Source of the DNA: Sarcophilus harrisii
Taxonomy: Eukaryota; Chordata; Mammalia; Dasyuromorphia; Dasyuridae
Length of the DNA stretch: 64,000 nt
Assembly (NCBI RefSeq): GCF_902635505.1
Contig: NC_045431.1
Coordinates: forward strand, 620,001 to 684,000
Direction: 5' to 3'
In this document: positions 54,013-64,000 of the stretch, piece after piece
Numbering within the stretch: the first letter of the stretch is position 1
Layout: each line of letters begins with the position of its first letter
Position numbers and translations under genes: made by a program
Notes under the pieces: model-generated
Told to the model about the DNA's origin: nothing
What the model saw: the letters and a program-made list of their open reading frames with translations, nothing else
The model's database searches: none

Positions 54013-55512
54013 TCATAGTCTGTGATGAGGTCCTATGAAACTCAAACACTCCATGTCTCTTATTCTGGCTCAATGTATTGATTGGGTTCGACATTCCACG
54101 GTTGTTTCCAGCTCTGATGTTTTATGGTTTTGGAAATGCCCCTTCTAGTTATATTGTAATGCCAGACTACTGGCCCAGCCCAGCATCTCAGTTTCCCACC
54201 TCTCTACAAGCCCCAGGGGAAGGTAAGCCTTCCCAATTCTCCTCCTATCCCCCTGAGTATAATCACCAGTTTGCTTCAAGTTCAAGGTTCCTGTATAACT
54301 AGAGCCTTTGGCTTTCTCTTTTCTCTGATGTCCCTGGCTACTTTCCATCTGATTTTGATTCATTGGCAGAACCTGGGTGACAGGTTATCTGTGGACTCTT
54401 ATCCACCAGTGAAGAGTCAAGTCTGTTCCTGTACAACCGTGGGCTCCAACCACTGCCGAGCTCCCAGACTTCTCAGTCCTGGCTCTTGTCCCCTTTCACA
54501 AGGATGTCAATGGAATATTGAAATTTGGAGAAAAATACCATAGTGTGAAATCCCTGTGCTTTCCCCAATTAAGAAAGGCATTTGATGGTGTCTTTGTGAC
54601 TTCTTATTCTCGGACCTGGGGCAGTAATTGGTCCAGCCAGGCTTAAGGTTAGTATTCTGCCTCAAGTCATCTGACTCTGCTCTTCTTGGCAATATGAGGG
54701 TGACAACTGATCTTCAAAGTGAGCCAGCGATTCTGTGCTAGAAAGCTGATGCTTGGCATCTGCAAGGCATCTATTTATATCTAGAAATGTATGAATATGT
54801 ACATACACGTGTGTTTATACACAGAACACGTGTGTATGTATATACATGTATATACATATATGTAAAAATCTGTCTTTCAAATGCTCTTTCTTACTTGAAT
54901 CAGACGTCTAAAAGCATAGCAAGAAATATCCCGGTGTGATTTGTCTTCTGTTACCTTTCCTTAAACTCTATGATCCTTTGTAAATAAAGTCATTTTTAAC
55001 TCTGACTAGGGTATATGTGCCGATCTACTGTACTAGAGCCAGGTTGCTACGTGTCTCTGTCAGCCTTCTAGTTTGAGGAGTTGAGCTGTGTCTTTGCTCT
55101 ACTGATATTGGTTTGAGTCTCTGACCACTGTGCCTTCCACCCCCAACATTTGGGCCTTGGAACTAGTGTTCCAGTTCTATTTAAACTCAATACCAAGTAG
55201 CTTTGACAAGTATTTGCTTCAGAGATATAGCAAAATGAAATACAAATATTTCTCTCAATAGTTTGGTAAGGGGAGGGAATCTACACCATCTTGATCCCTG
55301 AAGAAAGTAGGTACAGCTTAGTTTGTATATAATATCAGTTTCACCAAGTTTGTGTCCAAATGGAGCATTGCTGTAAAATGGGCCCTTGTCTCTGGATTGG
55401 AGTTGTGAAGATCACTTCATAGTTCTTGGAGCATCAGGTGCAACATTGACTTCAAACCTGATTTCTGCCACACTAGGTGTCCTTCCTTTTTAAAACTTCC
55501 TCCCTTTTCTAG
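54013..55512. other. Unassigned stretch
   Basis: About 1.5 kb with no recognised gene. A sense MIR-like end may lie at 54,060-54,125, and an alternating TA/TG/CA patch at 54,790-54,862. ORFs at 54,078-54,692 occur on both strands without family features. Confidence 0.4.
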
Positions 55513-55752
55513 GGGCAGCTAGGTGGTGTGGCAGATGGAGTACTGGACTTGGAATCTGGAAGATTCATCTTCCTGACTTTGAAGCTGGCTTCTTAGCTAT
55601 GTGACGCTGGGCAAGACATTTCAGCCCATTTGCTTTAATTTCCTTATCTGCCAAATGAACTGGAAAAGGAAATGATAAACCATTAGTACCTTTGCAAAAA
55701 AAAGAAAAATCCAAATGGGATCTTGGAGAAGTCAGAATTGTCTGAAAAAGTA
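55513..55752 (+). mobile_element. RTE-tailed marsupial SINE
   Basis: Complete sense copy with a sharp head 'gggcagctaggtggtgtggcagatgg', 'gctgggcaagacatttcag', 'gaactggaaaaggaaatgataaaccattagtacctttgc', end 'gaagtcagaattgtctg'. Confidence 0.9.
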
Positions 55753-55926
55753 ACTCAAGTAATTTAACTCCCTCTCCTACTCTCCATGAGCAGAATCACC
55801 AAGATCTTCCAGAAGGCTGAGCCAAGGATTGATGGTAGACACTTTGTTGATTGACTCCATCTCCAGTCAAAACGTTTCCCATTTAGGACATGATTAGGTT
55901 GGTTAGGATATTTGTAGATGGTTTTT

Positions 55927-55968
55927 GTATGTACATACATACATACGTAAATATGTATGTATGTATTA
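55927..55968 (+). repeat. Palindromic TACA/TGTA microsatellite
   Basis: ATGTACATACATACATACG followed by its near inverse ATATGTATGTATGTAT, forming a hairpin-capable repeat. Confidence 0.85.
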
Positions 55969-55979
55969 ATTCAACCAGC

Positions 55980-56100
55980 ATTTAAGATTAGAGTTAGGGA
56001 GAGTACATTTAGGGTTAGAATTGCAAGGTTAGGATTTAGGAATTAAATTAAATTAGGAGATTTAGGAAGGCATATATCTAGGTTTAGTAATAGCTAAACC
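55980..56100 (+). repeat. Degenerate TTAGGG/TTAGGA-rich patch
   Basis: Contains GTTAGGG, TTTAGGGTTAG, GTTAGGATTTAGG and AAATTAGGAG. Too irregular to call an interstitial telomere array with confidence. Confidence 0.4.
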
Positions 56101-57114
56101 AAGTAAGCTTAAAGAAGTAAGCTTCATATATCTGGTGAATCTATCTATATAAGCCACCAGATTCCATGATAATGTTATATAAATGAATTGCTAATGCACT
56201 ATTCACATGTTTTTGGTCTTGAAGGAGAAGAACTAGCTTTATTAGGTAAGTGATTCTAAGAATAGATCCTAACTTAAAATGACCAAGCCATGAAATTTAT
56301 TAATTGGACACACATCAGTGTCTACTGTGTCCTGTAGGAAAGAAGCAGTCCCTCACCTCTTCAAGTTGACAGTCTGGTAATATTGGATTCCATCTAAGTG
56401 AGATAGGCTTATCTCTGTGATGGAGACAAGGCTCCAAATGAGCAAGTTTCCTGTTGATCAGGAGATCAAACAAACTTGATCCTGGCTCTTTGTTCTGAAT
56501 TCCTGAGATGGAAGGGAAGACAAAGGGAAGACATTTAGTGTAACTTTTATTTCAGCAAATAAATTATTTTAGGAGATGTTTAAAAAAATCAAATGTAAGA
56601 AAGTTTAATTTTCTTTTGACTGAAGAAATAAAAAAATTACAAAGATCTCGGGGAATAGTGGTTATATAAGGACTGGGTATGGGAAGAGTCGGGCTCACTC
56701 TTACTTTTGTTGCTCTGGTTGTTGCCTGGTGGCAACCAGGTAGCCAAGACTTTGAAATGTATACTCCTTTTCTCTCAATATCTCCTCTTCCTTAAAGAGA
56801 CTTCAGGAATTATGTGTGACCTGTGCTGCCTGCAAAAGAAAATTCTCTGCTTTCTCTTCCTTCCTCTCTTTTGTTTTTAGGATCAAATTAATGAGAAGTG
56901 ATGATGATGATGACAGTTGTCATTTTATGTCATGCTCTGAGATTTGTGAAGTGTTTTACACATATTATCTCACTTGATACAGAGGACTTTCCTAAGGTTC
57001 ATTCCGTAAAGGGGTAGATGAAAGGAATCTGGATTATCAATGAATTCATTGGAGAAGGAGCCCTTGTGTTTGAAGGCCAATGGGATCAGAATTTGGAGCT
57101 GAACGCGATTATAG
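56101..57114. other. Unassigned, with weak repeat pieces
   Basis: An L2-like antisense piece may lie at 56,310-56,385 and an antisense MIR piece at 56,895-56,985 (a GAT repeat, then 'aagtgttttacacatattatctcacttgat'). No gene. Confidence 0.4.
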
Positions 57115-57325
57115 AGATCCTCTTGGTGGCGGAGCAGAATGTTAGGCTTGGAGTTGCGAAGACCCACATTCTGTTCTTTCCTCAGACACTGACTAGCAAG
57201 CACTGTGACTCTGGGTGATTAACTTAACCTTGCTCATCTTTTTTTCTTTTTTCTTCTTTTTTTTCCAGATATAAAAATCAAATGAGACAATGTATATAGA
57301 TCTCCTTACCAACTTTTAAGTGCGA
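57115..57325 (+). mobile_element. Marsupial SINE
   Basis: 'gatcctcttggtggcggagcagaatgttaggcttggagttgcgaagaccc', 'actgtgactctgggtgattaacttaacctt'; a pyrimidine run at 57,239-57,267 interrupts the 3' part. Confidence 0.75.
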
Positions 57326-57354
57326 CATACATGTTACTATTACTATTACTATTC

Positions 57355-57478
57355 AAAATTGCTCATTTGAGATGAGGAAAGTAGGGACCAGGGTTTCAAT
57401 TACTTGCCCACAGTCTCTACAGCCACATAGTGAGGTGCAAGGCTAGGATGTGAAAGCAAGCCTTCTGACTCCAAATTG
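57355..57478 (-). mobile_element. MIR, antisense
   Basis: 'tcatttgagatgaggaaagtagggacc', 'aattacttgcccacagtc', 'agccttctgactcc'. Confidence 0.7.
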
Positions 57479-57711
57479 ACTGTGTTTTAACATCAAAGTG
57501 AGTTAGAGGAAGAGCTGGAGCCATTCCTCTGTTCAGTAACTTATGGTGAGCATTGAAAACAGGTAACGTTCAATGTTCTTTGTGAAGTACTTGGAAGAAG
57601 AGAGATGGGGAAGTTAACTGGGCTTTGTAATAGACACCCAAGGTGGAGTCAAAGGAGGAGCGAGAAGGGATCTCTTGATTTGTTACAAGATTAATCTGTC
57701 ACAGTGTTCAG

Positions 57712-57835
57712 AATTTGAAGGAATCTTACAGATCATGTAGCTCAACTCACTCCCCCTTTTCAGATGAGAAAATAGATTTATAGAGGTGTCCAATAATACG
57801 GATAGGAAATGTTTGAGGTGAGATTTGAACCTAGA
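57712..57835 (-). mobile_element. MIR3-like, antisense
   Basis: 'gaatttgaaggaatcttacagatcatgtagctcaactc', 'cagatgagaaaatag', 'gtgagatttgaacctagatc'. Confidence 0.7.
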
Positions 57836-57955
57836 TCATAGACTCATAGATCAATAACTATAGGGATCCGAGAGAACATCTAGCTTACACCGGTATTTTA
57901 TAGATGGGAAAGGAGACATAGAGAGGTGGAAATGACTTATACAATATTATATAGA

Positions 57956-60900
57956 GGGGGCAGAGCCAAGATAGCAGATTAAAGGTGGAGACTCAGTCAG
58001 GATCTCCCCCCAAACCTCTCCAATAATGACTCTAAACAAAGTTCAGAATATCAGAGTCCACAAAAAGATGGAGTGAAACAATTTTCTAGCTGAAGTCAAA
58101 TTAAAAGGTCATTAAGAAAGTTCTGTCATACCAGGATCAGACTAGAGCGCAGTCCCAGCAAAGGCCCCAGAAAACCATGAGTGGGCCTTACGAACCTCTT
58201 GGGAGCCAGAGGCATCAGCATCCAGAAGTCTCAGCCTACAGGCAGAAAGGTGGTCAAATAGCTTGTCAGAAGGAGATTACACGAGTCTCTTTGCTTACGC
58301 CAAGGCAGCATTCTGTTGCTTTGCCCCTACTCAGATCCAGGACAGAGGCCTGACTCACTGTCCCAGAGTGAGAAGAAGCACTAGCACACTAGAACTTAAT
58401 AGCCACAGTAGAAGGGGCCCTTCTCAGTTCTAGGGCAGAAAAGAGTGCTTGTGGTTATCATAAATTAGAGCACAGGCCAGGAGGGTAGTAAACACACTTC
58501 TTGGATCATACCATCTTGGAAGAACTGAAGAATGTATAGGTCTTCAGAAAGATCTCTGGTAATAGCTGCACAAAATCTCTGAAGTTTGGAACATTGCACC
58601 ATCTATTATGGAAACAGAGCCCTACTTGAACAAAGAGCTAAAATCAAATAATAGGCGGGGAAAATGAGCAAACACATAAAAAGTATTCTGACCACAGAAA
58701 GTTACTATGGTGACAAGGAAGATCAAACACATACTCAAAACACACAGGTGCCAAAGTCAAAGTTCTTGTATCCAAAGCCTCCAAGAAAAAAAGAGTTGGT
58801 CTTAGACCATGGAAGAGCTTAAAACAGATTTTGAAAAGAGAGAGGGGTGTGTGTATTAGGGAGAAGGAGAAAAGAGAAAAGGAGAGAGAGGGGAAGAGGG
58901 GGAGAGAGAATAAAGTGCAAAAAGCTGGTGAGGAAAATAATTCCTTACAAAACAAAATGGACCAAGTGGGAAAGAATGTACAAAATGTCTCTGAGGAAAA
59001 TAATTCCTTAAAAATTAGAATTGGGCAAATGAAGCTAATGATTTTATGGGAAATCAAGAAACAATAAAACAAAACCAAAAGAATGAAAAAAAAACCATGA
59101 AATATCTAATTGGAAAAATAACTTACCTGAAAAAAAAAAGCAAAGAGAAATAATTTTAAAATTATTGGATTACCTGAAATCCATATTTAAAAAAATCCTA
59201 GACATCATATTTCAAGTAATTATCAGGGAAAACTGTTGTGATATTCTAGAACCAGAGGGTAAAATTGAAAGAATCCACCAATTATCTTTTTTTTTTTTTA
59301 TTATAGTAACTTTTTATTGATAGAATCCATGCCAGGGTAATTTTTTTTTTTTTTTTTACAACATTATCCCTTGCACTCACTTCTGTTCCGATTTTTTCCC
59401 TCCCACCCTCCACCCCCTCCCCTAGATGGCAAGCAGTGCTATATATGTTGAATATGTCCTAGTATATCCTAGATACAATGTATGTGTGCAGCTCCAAACA
59501 GTTTTCTTGTTGCACAGGGAGAATTGGATTCAGAAGGTAGAAATAACCCGGGAAGAAAAACAAAAATGCAAACAGTTTACATTCATTTCCCATTGTTTTT
59601 TCTTTGGGTGTAGCCACCAATTATCTCTTGAAAGAGATCCCATGATGAAAATTTCCAGGAATATTATGATCAAATTCTAGGGCTCTCAGGTCAAGGAGAA
59701 AATATTTCAAGCTTCCAGAAAGGGAAAAAAAAATCAATAATGGTGAGCCATATAGGATAACACAAAATTTTAGCAGTTTGTGCATTAAAAGATTAGAGGT
59801 CTTGGAATGTGATACTTTAGAGAGAAAAGCTTAGATTATAATCAAGAATCACCTCCCCAGTAAAATTTAATATAATCTTTTTGGGGGAAATTAATTTTCA
59901 GTGAAATGGAGGACTTTCAAGCATTTGTGATGAAAAGGCCAGAGCTGAATAGAAATTTTGACTTTCATAATACAGGATTCAGGAAAAGCATAAGGCAGTA
60001 ATTAGGAAAGGGAATAATAAGGGATTTAATAATCTGTTAATCTGTTTACATTTCTACATGGGAGGATGATTCATAATAATATTGCCATTATTAGGATAGT
60101 TAAAAGGAGTAAATATAGACAGAGGTCCGGTTGTGAATTGAATATGAAAGCACAATTTTACAGTAGAGGGGAAGGGGGGAAAGATGGGATTAGGGAGAAA
60201 GTGAATTTACTCTCATCAGAATTGGCTAAAAGAGGGAATAATGTACATATTCAATAGGATACAGAGGTGTTTCTTACCCTGCAGGAAAGTAGGAGGAGAA
60301 GAGGATCTAAGAAGGGAAGATGGTAATAGGAGGGGGGCATATTGGGGTAGAGGGTAGTTGGAAGCAAAATACTTTTTAAGGAGGGACAGGGAGAAAGGAG
60401 AAAAAGGATAGATTAAATGGGAGAAATATAGTTATCAGTAGTAATTGTGAAAATAATTTTGAAACAAATTTCTCTGATAAGTCTCATTTCTCAAAAGCAT
60501 AGGGAACCGTCAGATTTATATAAAAAAAAAACAATAAGAACTATTCCCAAATTCATGAATAATCAAAGGATATGAACAGTTTTTAGATGAAATAATCAAG
60601 TTATTCATAATCATATGAAAAAAAATTCTCGCTATTGATTGGAGAAATGCAAATTCAAATTTGCATTCCGAGGTAGCTCATATCTATTAGATTGGCTAAT
60701 AGGACAGAAAAGGAAAATGACAAATGTTGGAGGCAATGTTGCCTAAATGAGATATTAATGCAGTGTTGGTGGAATTTTGAACTGATTCAACCGTTCTGTA
60801 GAGCTATTTGGAATTATACTCAAAGAGCTATAAAATCCTTTGCCTACTTTGCCTACCTTTGATCTACTAATATTACTTCTAAGCTTGTATTTCAAAAAAA

Positions 60901-61540
60901 GATTAAAAAGCGTAAAATGCCTATATAAACAAGAGTATAGTAGACTTTTTCTTAGGGCAAAGAATTGAAAATTGAGGGACTGTTCATTAACTGGGGAATG
61001 GCTGAACAAATTGTGGTATGTGATTATGATGGGATACTAACTATTGTACCATTAAAAAAAATGATTAGCAGAAAAAAAAATGCTCTCAGAAAAACCTGTA
61101 AAAGCTTCCATAAGCTCAGCCAAAGTAAAATGTAAAGTAAAATGTCCTGTGTGCAAAGGAGCAATAATGTGAGATGATCAACTGTGAATGACTTTACTAT
61201 TCTCAGCCACGCAATAATCCAAGACAACTGAAAAACTTATTTAAAACAATGCTTTCCATCAGCACAGAAAGATCTGATGGATCTGAATATAGATTGAAGC
61301 ATACTTTTCTAAACTTTATTTTTCTTAAGGTTTTTTTGGTGGGGTGGAGGTAAGGGCTAGAATTTTTTTTTTTCTTTCACAACCTGACTTATAGAAATCT
61401 TTTGTTTAACTTCACATGTTCCTTCTTAATGGGAGTGGGTGAGATGGGAGGAAGAGAGAAGATCTGGAATTCCATGTTTTAAAAACAAAGATTAAATTTT
61501 GTTTGTAAAAAACAATTTACATTAGAAATGTATATTTTTA
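57956..61540 (+). mobile_element. L1, 5' end present, ORF2 mostly deleted
   Basis: Starts with the L1 5' UTR head GGGGGCAGAGCCAAGATAGC (compare human GGAGGAGCCAAGATGGC). ORF1 follows: coiled-coil motifs EENNSLQNKMDQ and EENNSLKIRIGQM (58,930-59,035), then, around a later insertion, RIHQLSLERDP and ISRNIMIKF (59,625-59,680), matching the RVHR...PRHIIIK region of L1 ORF1. ORF1 ends near 60,000 and is broken by several stops and frameshifts. A ~430-bp spacer leads to an ORF2 start-like piece at about 60,428-60,465 (VISSNCENNFE, compare ITVNVNGMN). The sequence then jumps to the ORF2 C-terminal part (SLISQKHRE, MKKNSRY, EWLNKLWYV) and the 3' UTR. About 3 kb coding for endonuclease and reverse transcriptase is missing, so it cannot move by itself. 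Confidence 0.82.
59288..59613 (-). mobile_element. L1 3' UTR inserted in L1 ORF1, antisense, TSD
   Basis: 326 bp of L1 3' UTR in reverse: poly-A tail (T run), 'aactttttattgatagaatccatgcc', C/T-rich patch 'ccctcccaccctccacccc', 'ctagatggcaagcagtgctatatatg'. A 13-bp TSD, CCACCAATTATCT, at 59,275-59,287 and 59,614-59,626 marks both ends and restores the host ORF1 frame RIHQLS when the insert is ignored. Confidence 0.92.
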
Positions 61541-61615
61541 AAATTTACACAGATAGGAAATAGAAGAATTTAAATCTCAAAATGTGGACTTTGAATCTTT
61601 CTACCACATCATACA

Positions 61616-61694
61616 AACTTACAAAAACATATCCCCCATTCTTGTAATGACTTTTTTCATATGACTTGAGCATTTCCTTTTCAACAGTACAGCT
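61616..61694. other. Short unassigned spacer
   Basis: Nothing recognised. Confidence 0.4.
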
Positions 61695-61905
61695 TCCTTT
61701 GTGTGATACTGAGGGCCCTGGGCTTCCAGTTGGGAAAACTTGGGCTTACATACCACCTCAAGACATTCATTAGCATATGAATTTGGGTAAAGCATTTAAT
61801 CATTCAGGAACTTAGTTTCCTTATCTGTAAAATGAGAAAGTTGAACATAGCCCCTAGTTTTTTTTTTTTTTTTTCCCCCAGCTCTTAATCTATGATGTTT
61901 ACATC
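61695..61905 (+). mobile_element. MIR with poly-T expansion
   Basis: 'gagggccctgggcttccagttgggaaaacttgggcttacatacc', 'aacttagtttccttatctgtaaaatgagaaagttgaac', then an 18-base T run and 'cagctcttaatctatgatg'. Confidence 0.75.
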
Positions 61906-62780
61906 CACAGTGCATGCTGTACTTCTGCTTGCTGACCTCTTAGCTTGATATTTCTTCCTTATTTTAATGCTGGGTTTTAGTCAAAACCGGTCTATGGATT
62001 CTTCACTTTTTTAAAACTTTATATAACCAAAGGTTTTTCATGTATATCCTACAGTTTTGTTTTGTTGCACAGGGAGTGTCCCTAGTTCTCTAAAGACTAT
62101 GCAAGGCAAACCTAAACTCAAGCTGTTACTGTCAAGCTTAGAAGTTTTGGACACCATTTTATTGCTGAAGATCAGTTTAGCTAAGTTGAAAAGAAGCTTA
62201 GCCTGTGACCAGAGACATAATTTTTCTTTTCCCTTTGGCCACAGTGACTCATCAAATCATTTACTAAAGTACGGAATGGTTGCGATGCACATTGATAGAA
62301 GTACATGCCCCAATGAAATTGTGGAAACTTGGAATGTTGAGGTGAGTAACCCAAGGGGCACATTTTTGGCTTTAATCATGCTGGATGGAAATGGAATGGT
62401 ATCGCAAAGCTTCTATAAATTCCTAGTTCTTAAGGGAAAACCCTGGAAAACCAAAGGGCTTTTCCATTGTAGAGCTACAGGTAGGGAAAATGAATATCTG
62501 CGGTCTAGTTCTAAAGACTACATTTTAGAAATCACATTGATGAAATAGAGGGGATCTATACCCCTTATGATGGACTGGTGAAAGTTATGGGTCCTTTATT
62601 AAAATCATGTTGTTGAATCCATGGATTTAGGATTGCCAAGGAAATCAATTATATTACAATATTAGTGATACATTTCATAACATATCACAATTATCAGACA
62701 CATTCGTGGTTCTGTGGTTAAGAAAGGTACTAGAGAGTAGTAAAAGGACACTAAAACCTGATATATTAGTCTTAGTTTGT
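61906..62780. other. Unassigned; contains a 163-codon ORF
   Basis: A + strand ORF runs from 62,057 to 62,548 (begins MFCCTGSVPSSLK, ends DYILEITLMK). I recognise no domain. In a window this size, a few ORFs of this length are expected by chance. It may come from an unrecognised old element. A gene is not supported. Confidence 0.35.
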
Positions 62781-62784
62781 TGTG

Positions 62785-63295
62785 CTTTCTAGAGTCCCCA
62801 AGTTGGGATCCCAAAATGTACTGTACTTTCTAGAATCCCCATGTTGGGGTGCCAAAATATACCATCCAGACTAGCTCTCTGGAGGCTCTCAGGACTAGCC
62901 TGAGTCCTTGGTCTTAGTAGAGGAGTGATGAGGCGAGACTCATGTGAATGGTCAAAACATGGAGTCCCTTTTATTCCAAATTCTCTCACCCTTCTATACC
63001 CTAATACCCTTATATAACCAAAGCAACACTGCACATGCACTAACTACATACTGTGCATGCTGGACCACTTAAACAACTTGCTGTTGTATGTAGATGACTC
63101 TTTGCCACTTGGTATTACTCTGCTTCACCTACAACACAGGTTGTCACCTCCTCCTGACTTCTCACGTAGGCTGAGTGCCCTTAGGGGAGATGGGGAGCAG
63201 AGGCAGACATTGTCAGCAGTTCCCTCTGGGTTTATACCTAACCTGGGTTATATTAACCCAGAGTTCCCCCATTATCTGTGGCCTTCTACACTGGT
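62785..63295 (-). mobile_element. Fossil endogenous retrovirus LTR with leader (class II/ERVK-like)
   Basis: Read on the minus strand: U3 from about 63,295, a TATA box TTATATAAGG (63,008-63,017), polyadenylation signal AATAAAA (62,969-62,975), then U5, and just after it TGGCACCCCAACATGGGG (62,837-62,854). This resembles a primer binding site for lysine tRNA (known form TGGCGCCCAACGTGGGGC), typical of class II/ERVK-like elements. A ~41-bp tandem repeat covers the binding-site region (62,785-62,861). Only one LTR and a short leader were recognised, so the element is broken and its age cannot be estimated from an LTR pair; divergence suggests it is old. Confidence 0.65.
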
Positions 63296-63509
63296 TGGGG
63301 AAAAAAAAACTTGAGATATTCATCTTAAAGCAAGGGAGATTGAGGAGAGGTGAGGGAAGGCATATGAATGGTGTGTAAGTTTCTTAAGGGCTATTAAAGA
63401 GAATGATTCATTTTTCTGCTAGCTGTAATAAGAATATAGATAGAGACCCAGTGGCAGAGAAATAGATTTTGATCTCCTATAAGACAAAACTTGGTGGGGA
63501 TATATCAGT

Positions 63510-63680
63510 ATCCCACAGTAGAATAAGCGGCTTTAGTAACTAGGGAATTTTCTGTCATTGGAGGCATTTAAGAATACATTGAACAGCTATTTGTCAGAAT
63601 ATTGTAAGAATGTATTCTTACATTGAGGATTAAAATAGGTCTTCTCAGCTCTGAGTTCTAGGATTCTATGACTCATTTCC
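63510..63680 (+). mobile_element. L3 (CR1-type) 3' end, sense
   Basis: 'tctgtcattggaggcatttaagaatacattgaacagctatttgtcag', 'ggtcttctcagctctgagttctaggattctatgactc' is the L3 3' module. Confidence 0.8.
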
Positions 63681-64000
63681 AGGTATGAGTCAACATTTCT
63701 TTCACTTGATTTGATGGGGCATTTTCTAACAAGGAGACTTACTGGGCATGCACAATTTGGCTTGTAGTGATAAATGATTAGGTAACATTAAATGCATGAC
63801 AATATAACTTTGCAATAGGTCTCCTGAGAAGAGATTGTGTTTTAATTTTCATGGATTTTATCAATTTTAATCAATTATTGATAGCCCACAATGAGGTTAG
63901 ACCTTCATCTTGTATTCATGGCTATCTTTAAATATGGTTGCTGACACTGAAGTGTCCTTGCTGTTGATCCTCTACTTAGAATATATAGGAGAGCATTAAT
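63681..64000. other. Unassigned window end
   Basis: AT-rich, nothing recognised. Confidence 0.4.

Larger units (their letters stand above)
57848..61615 (-). mobile_element. MIR3, antisense, split by an L1
   Basis: Left half 57,848-57,955: 'ccgagagaacatctagcttacaccggtattttatagatgggaaagg', 'ggaaatgacttatac'. The right half resumes at about 61,545 with 'cacagataggaaatagaag', 'aatttaaatctcaaaatgtggactttgaatctttctaccacatcatac', exactly the next part of the antisense MIR. The L1 fills the gap. Confidence 0.7.

Noticed and set aside
58831-59067. Coiled-coil-like 78-codon ORF as a host gene
   Set aside because: It matches the ORF1 coiled-coil region of L1 and lies within a bounded L1.

Overview
The window looks like nuclear DNA from a marsupial (metatherian). 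The main evidence is the repeat content. There are many tRNA-derived SINEs of the marsupial WSINE/MAR type, several carrying an RTE (BovB-like) 3' tail. There are L1 copies whose ORF2 C-terminus and 3' end match the marsupial L1 lineage as I remember it, and a dense background of old MIR/CORE-SINE, L2 and L3 (CR1-type) fragments. No bacterial, organellar or viral gene layout is present. Family names come from recalled consensus sequences, not a database search, so boundaries are approximate unless a target-site duplication (TSD) is given.

Layout. 1-13.4 kb: AT-rich noncoding DNA with SINEs, an old antisense L1 (about 2.2-4.9 kb), and two antisense L1 3' ends with clean 17-bp TSDs. 13.5-14.9 kb: a CpG island with no convincing exon, ending in a 41-bp G run and a PBX-MEIS/E-box composite site. 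15-21 kb: SINE-rich intergenic or upstream DNA. 21.1-22.9 kb: a second CpG island with CCAAT and GC boxes, a short upstream ORF, and one candidate first coding exon on the + strand ending at a strong splice donor. I could not assign this exon to a gene. 23-57.9 kb: a repeat-rich desert, probably intron or intergenic. It holds a diverged full-length 7SL RNA pseudogene (27,595-27,893, minus), a ~1 kb L3 LINE (36.1-37.1 kb), L2 copies split by SINEs, an L1 pair (42.9-44.0 kb), an 18-bp minisatellite grown at an L1 end, and several microsatellites. 57.7-61.6 kb: a three-layer nest, with a MIR split by an L1 that lacks most of ORF2, itself split by a younger antisense L1 3' end. 62.8-63.3 kb: a minus-strand fossil retroviral LTR with a lysine-tRNA-type primer binding site.

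Genes. No complete protein-coding gene is visible. The many short ORFs fit chance, GC-rich islands or low-complexity repeats. The best host-gene signal is the second CpG island. If its donor is real, at least 42 kb downstream would be first intron, since no later exon was recognised. No new biological system is claimed. The most useful observations are the 7SL pseudogene, two internally deleted L1 copies, the PBX-MEIS palindrome, and the candidate exon with its uORF.
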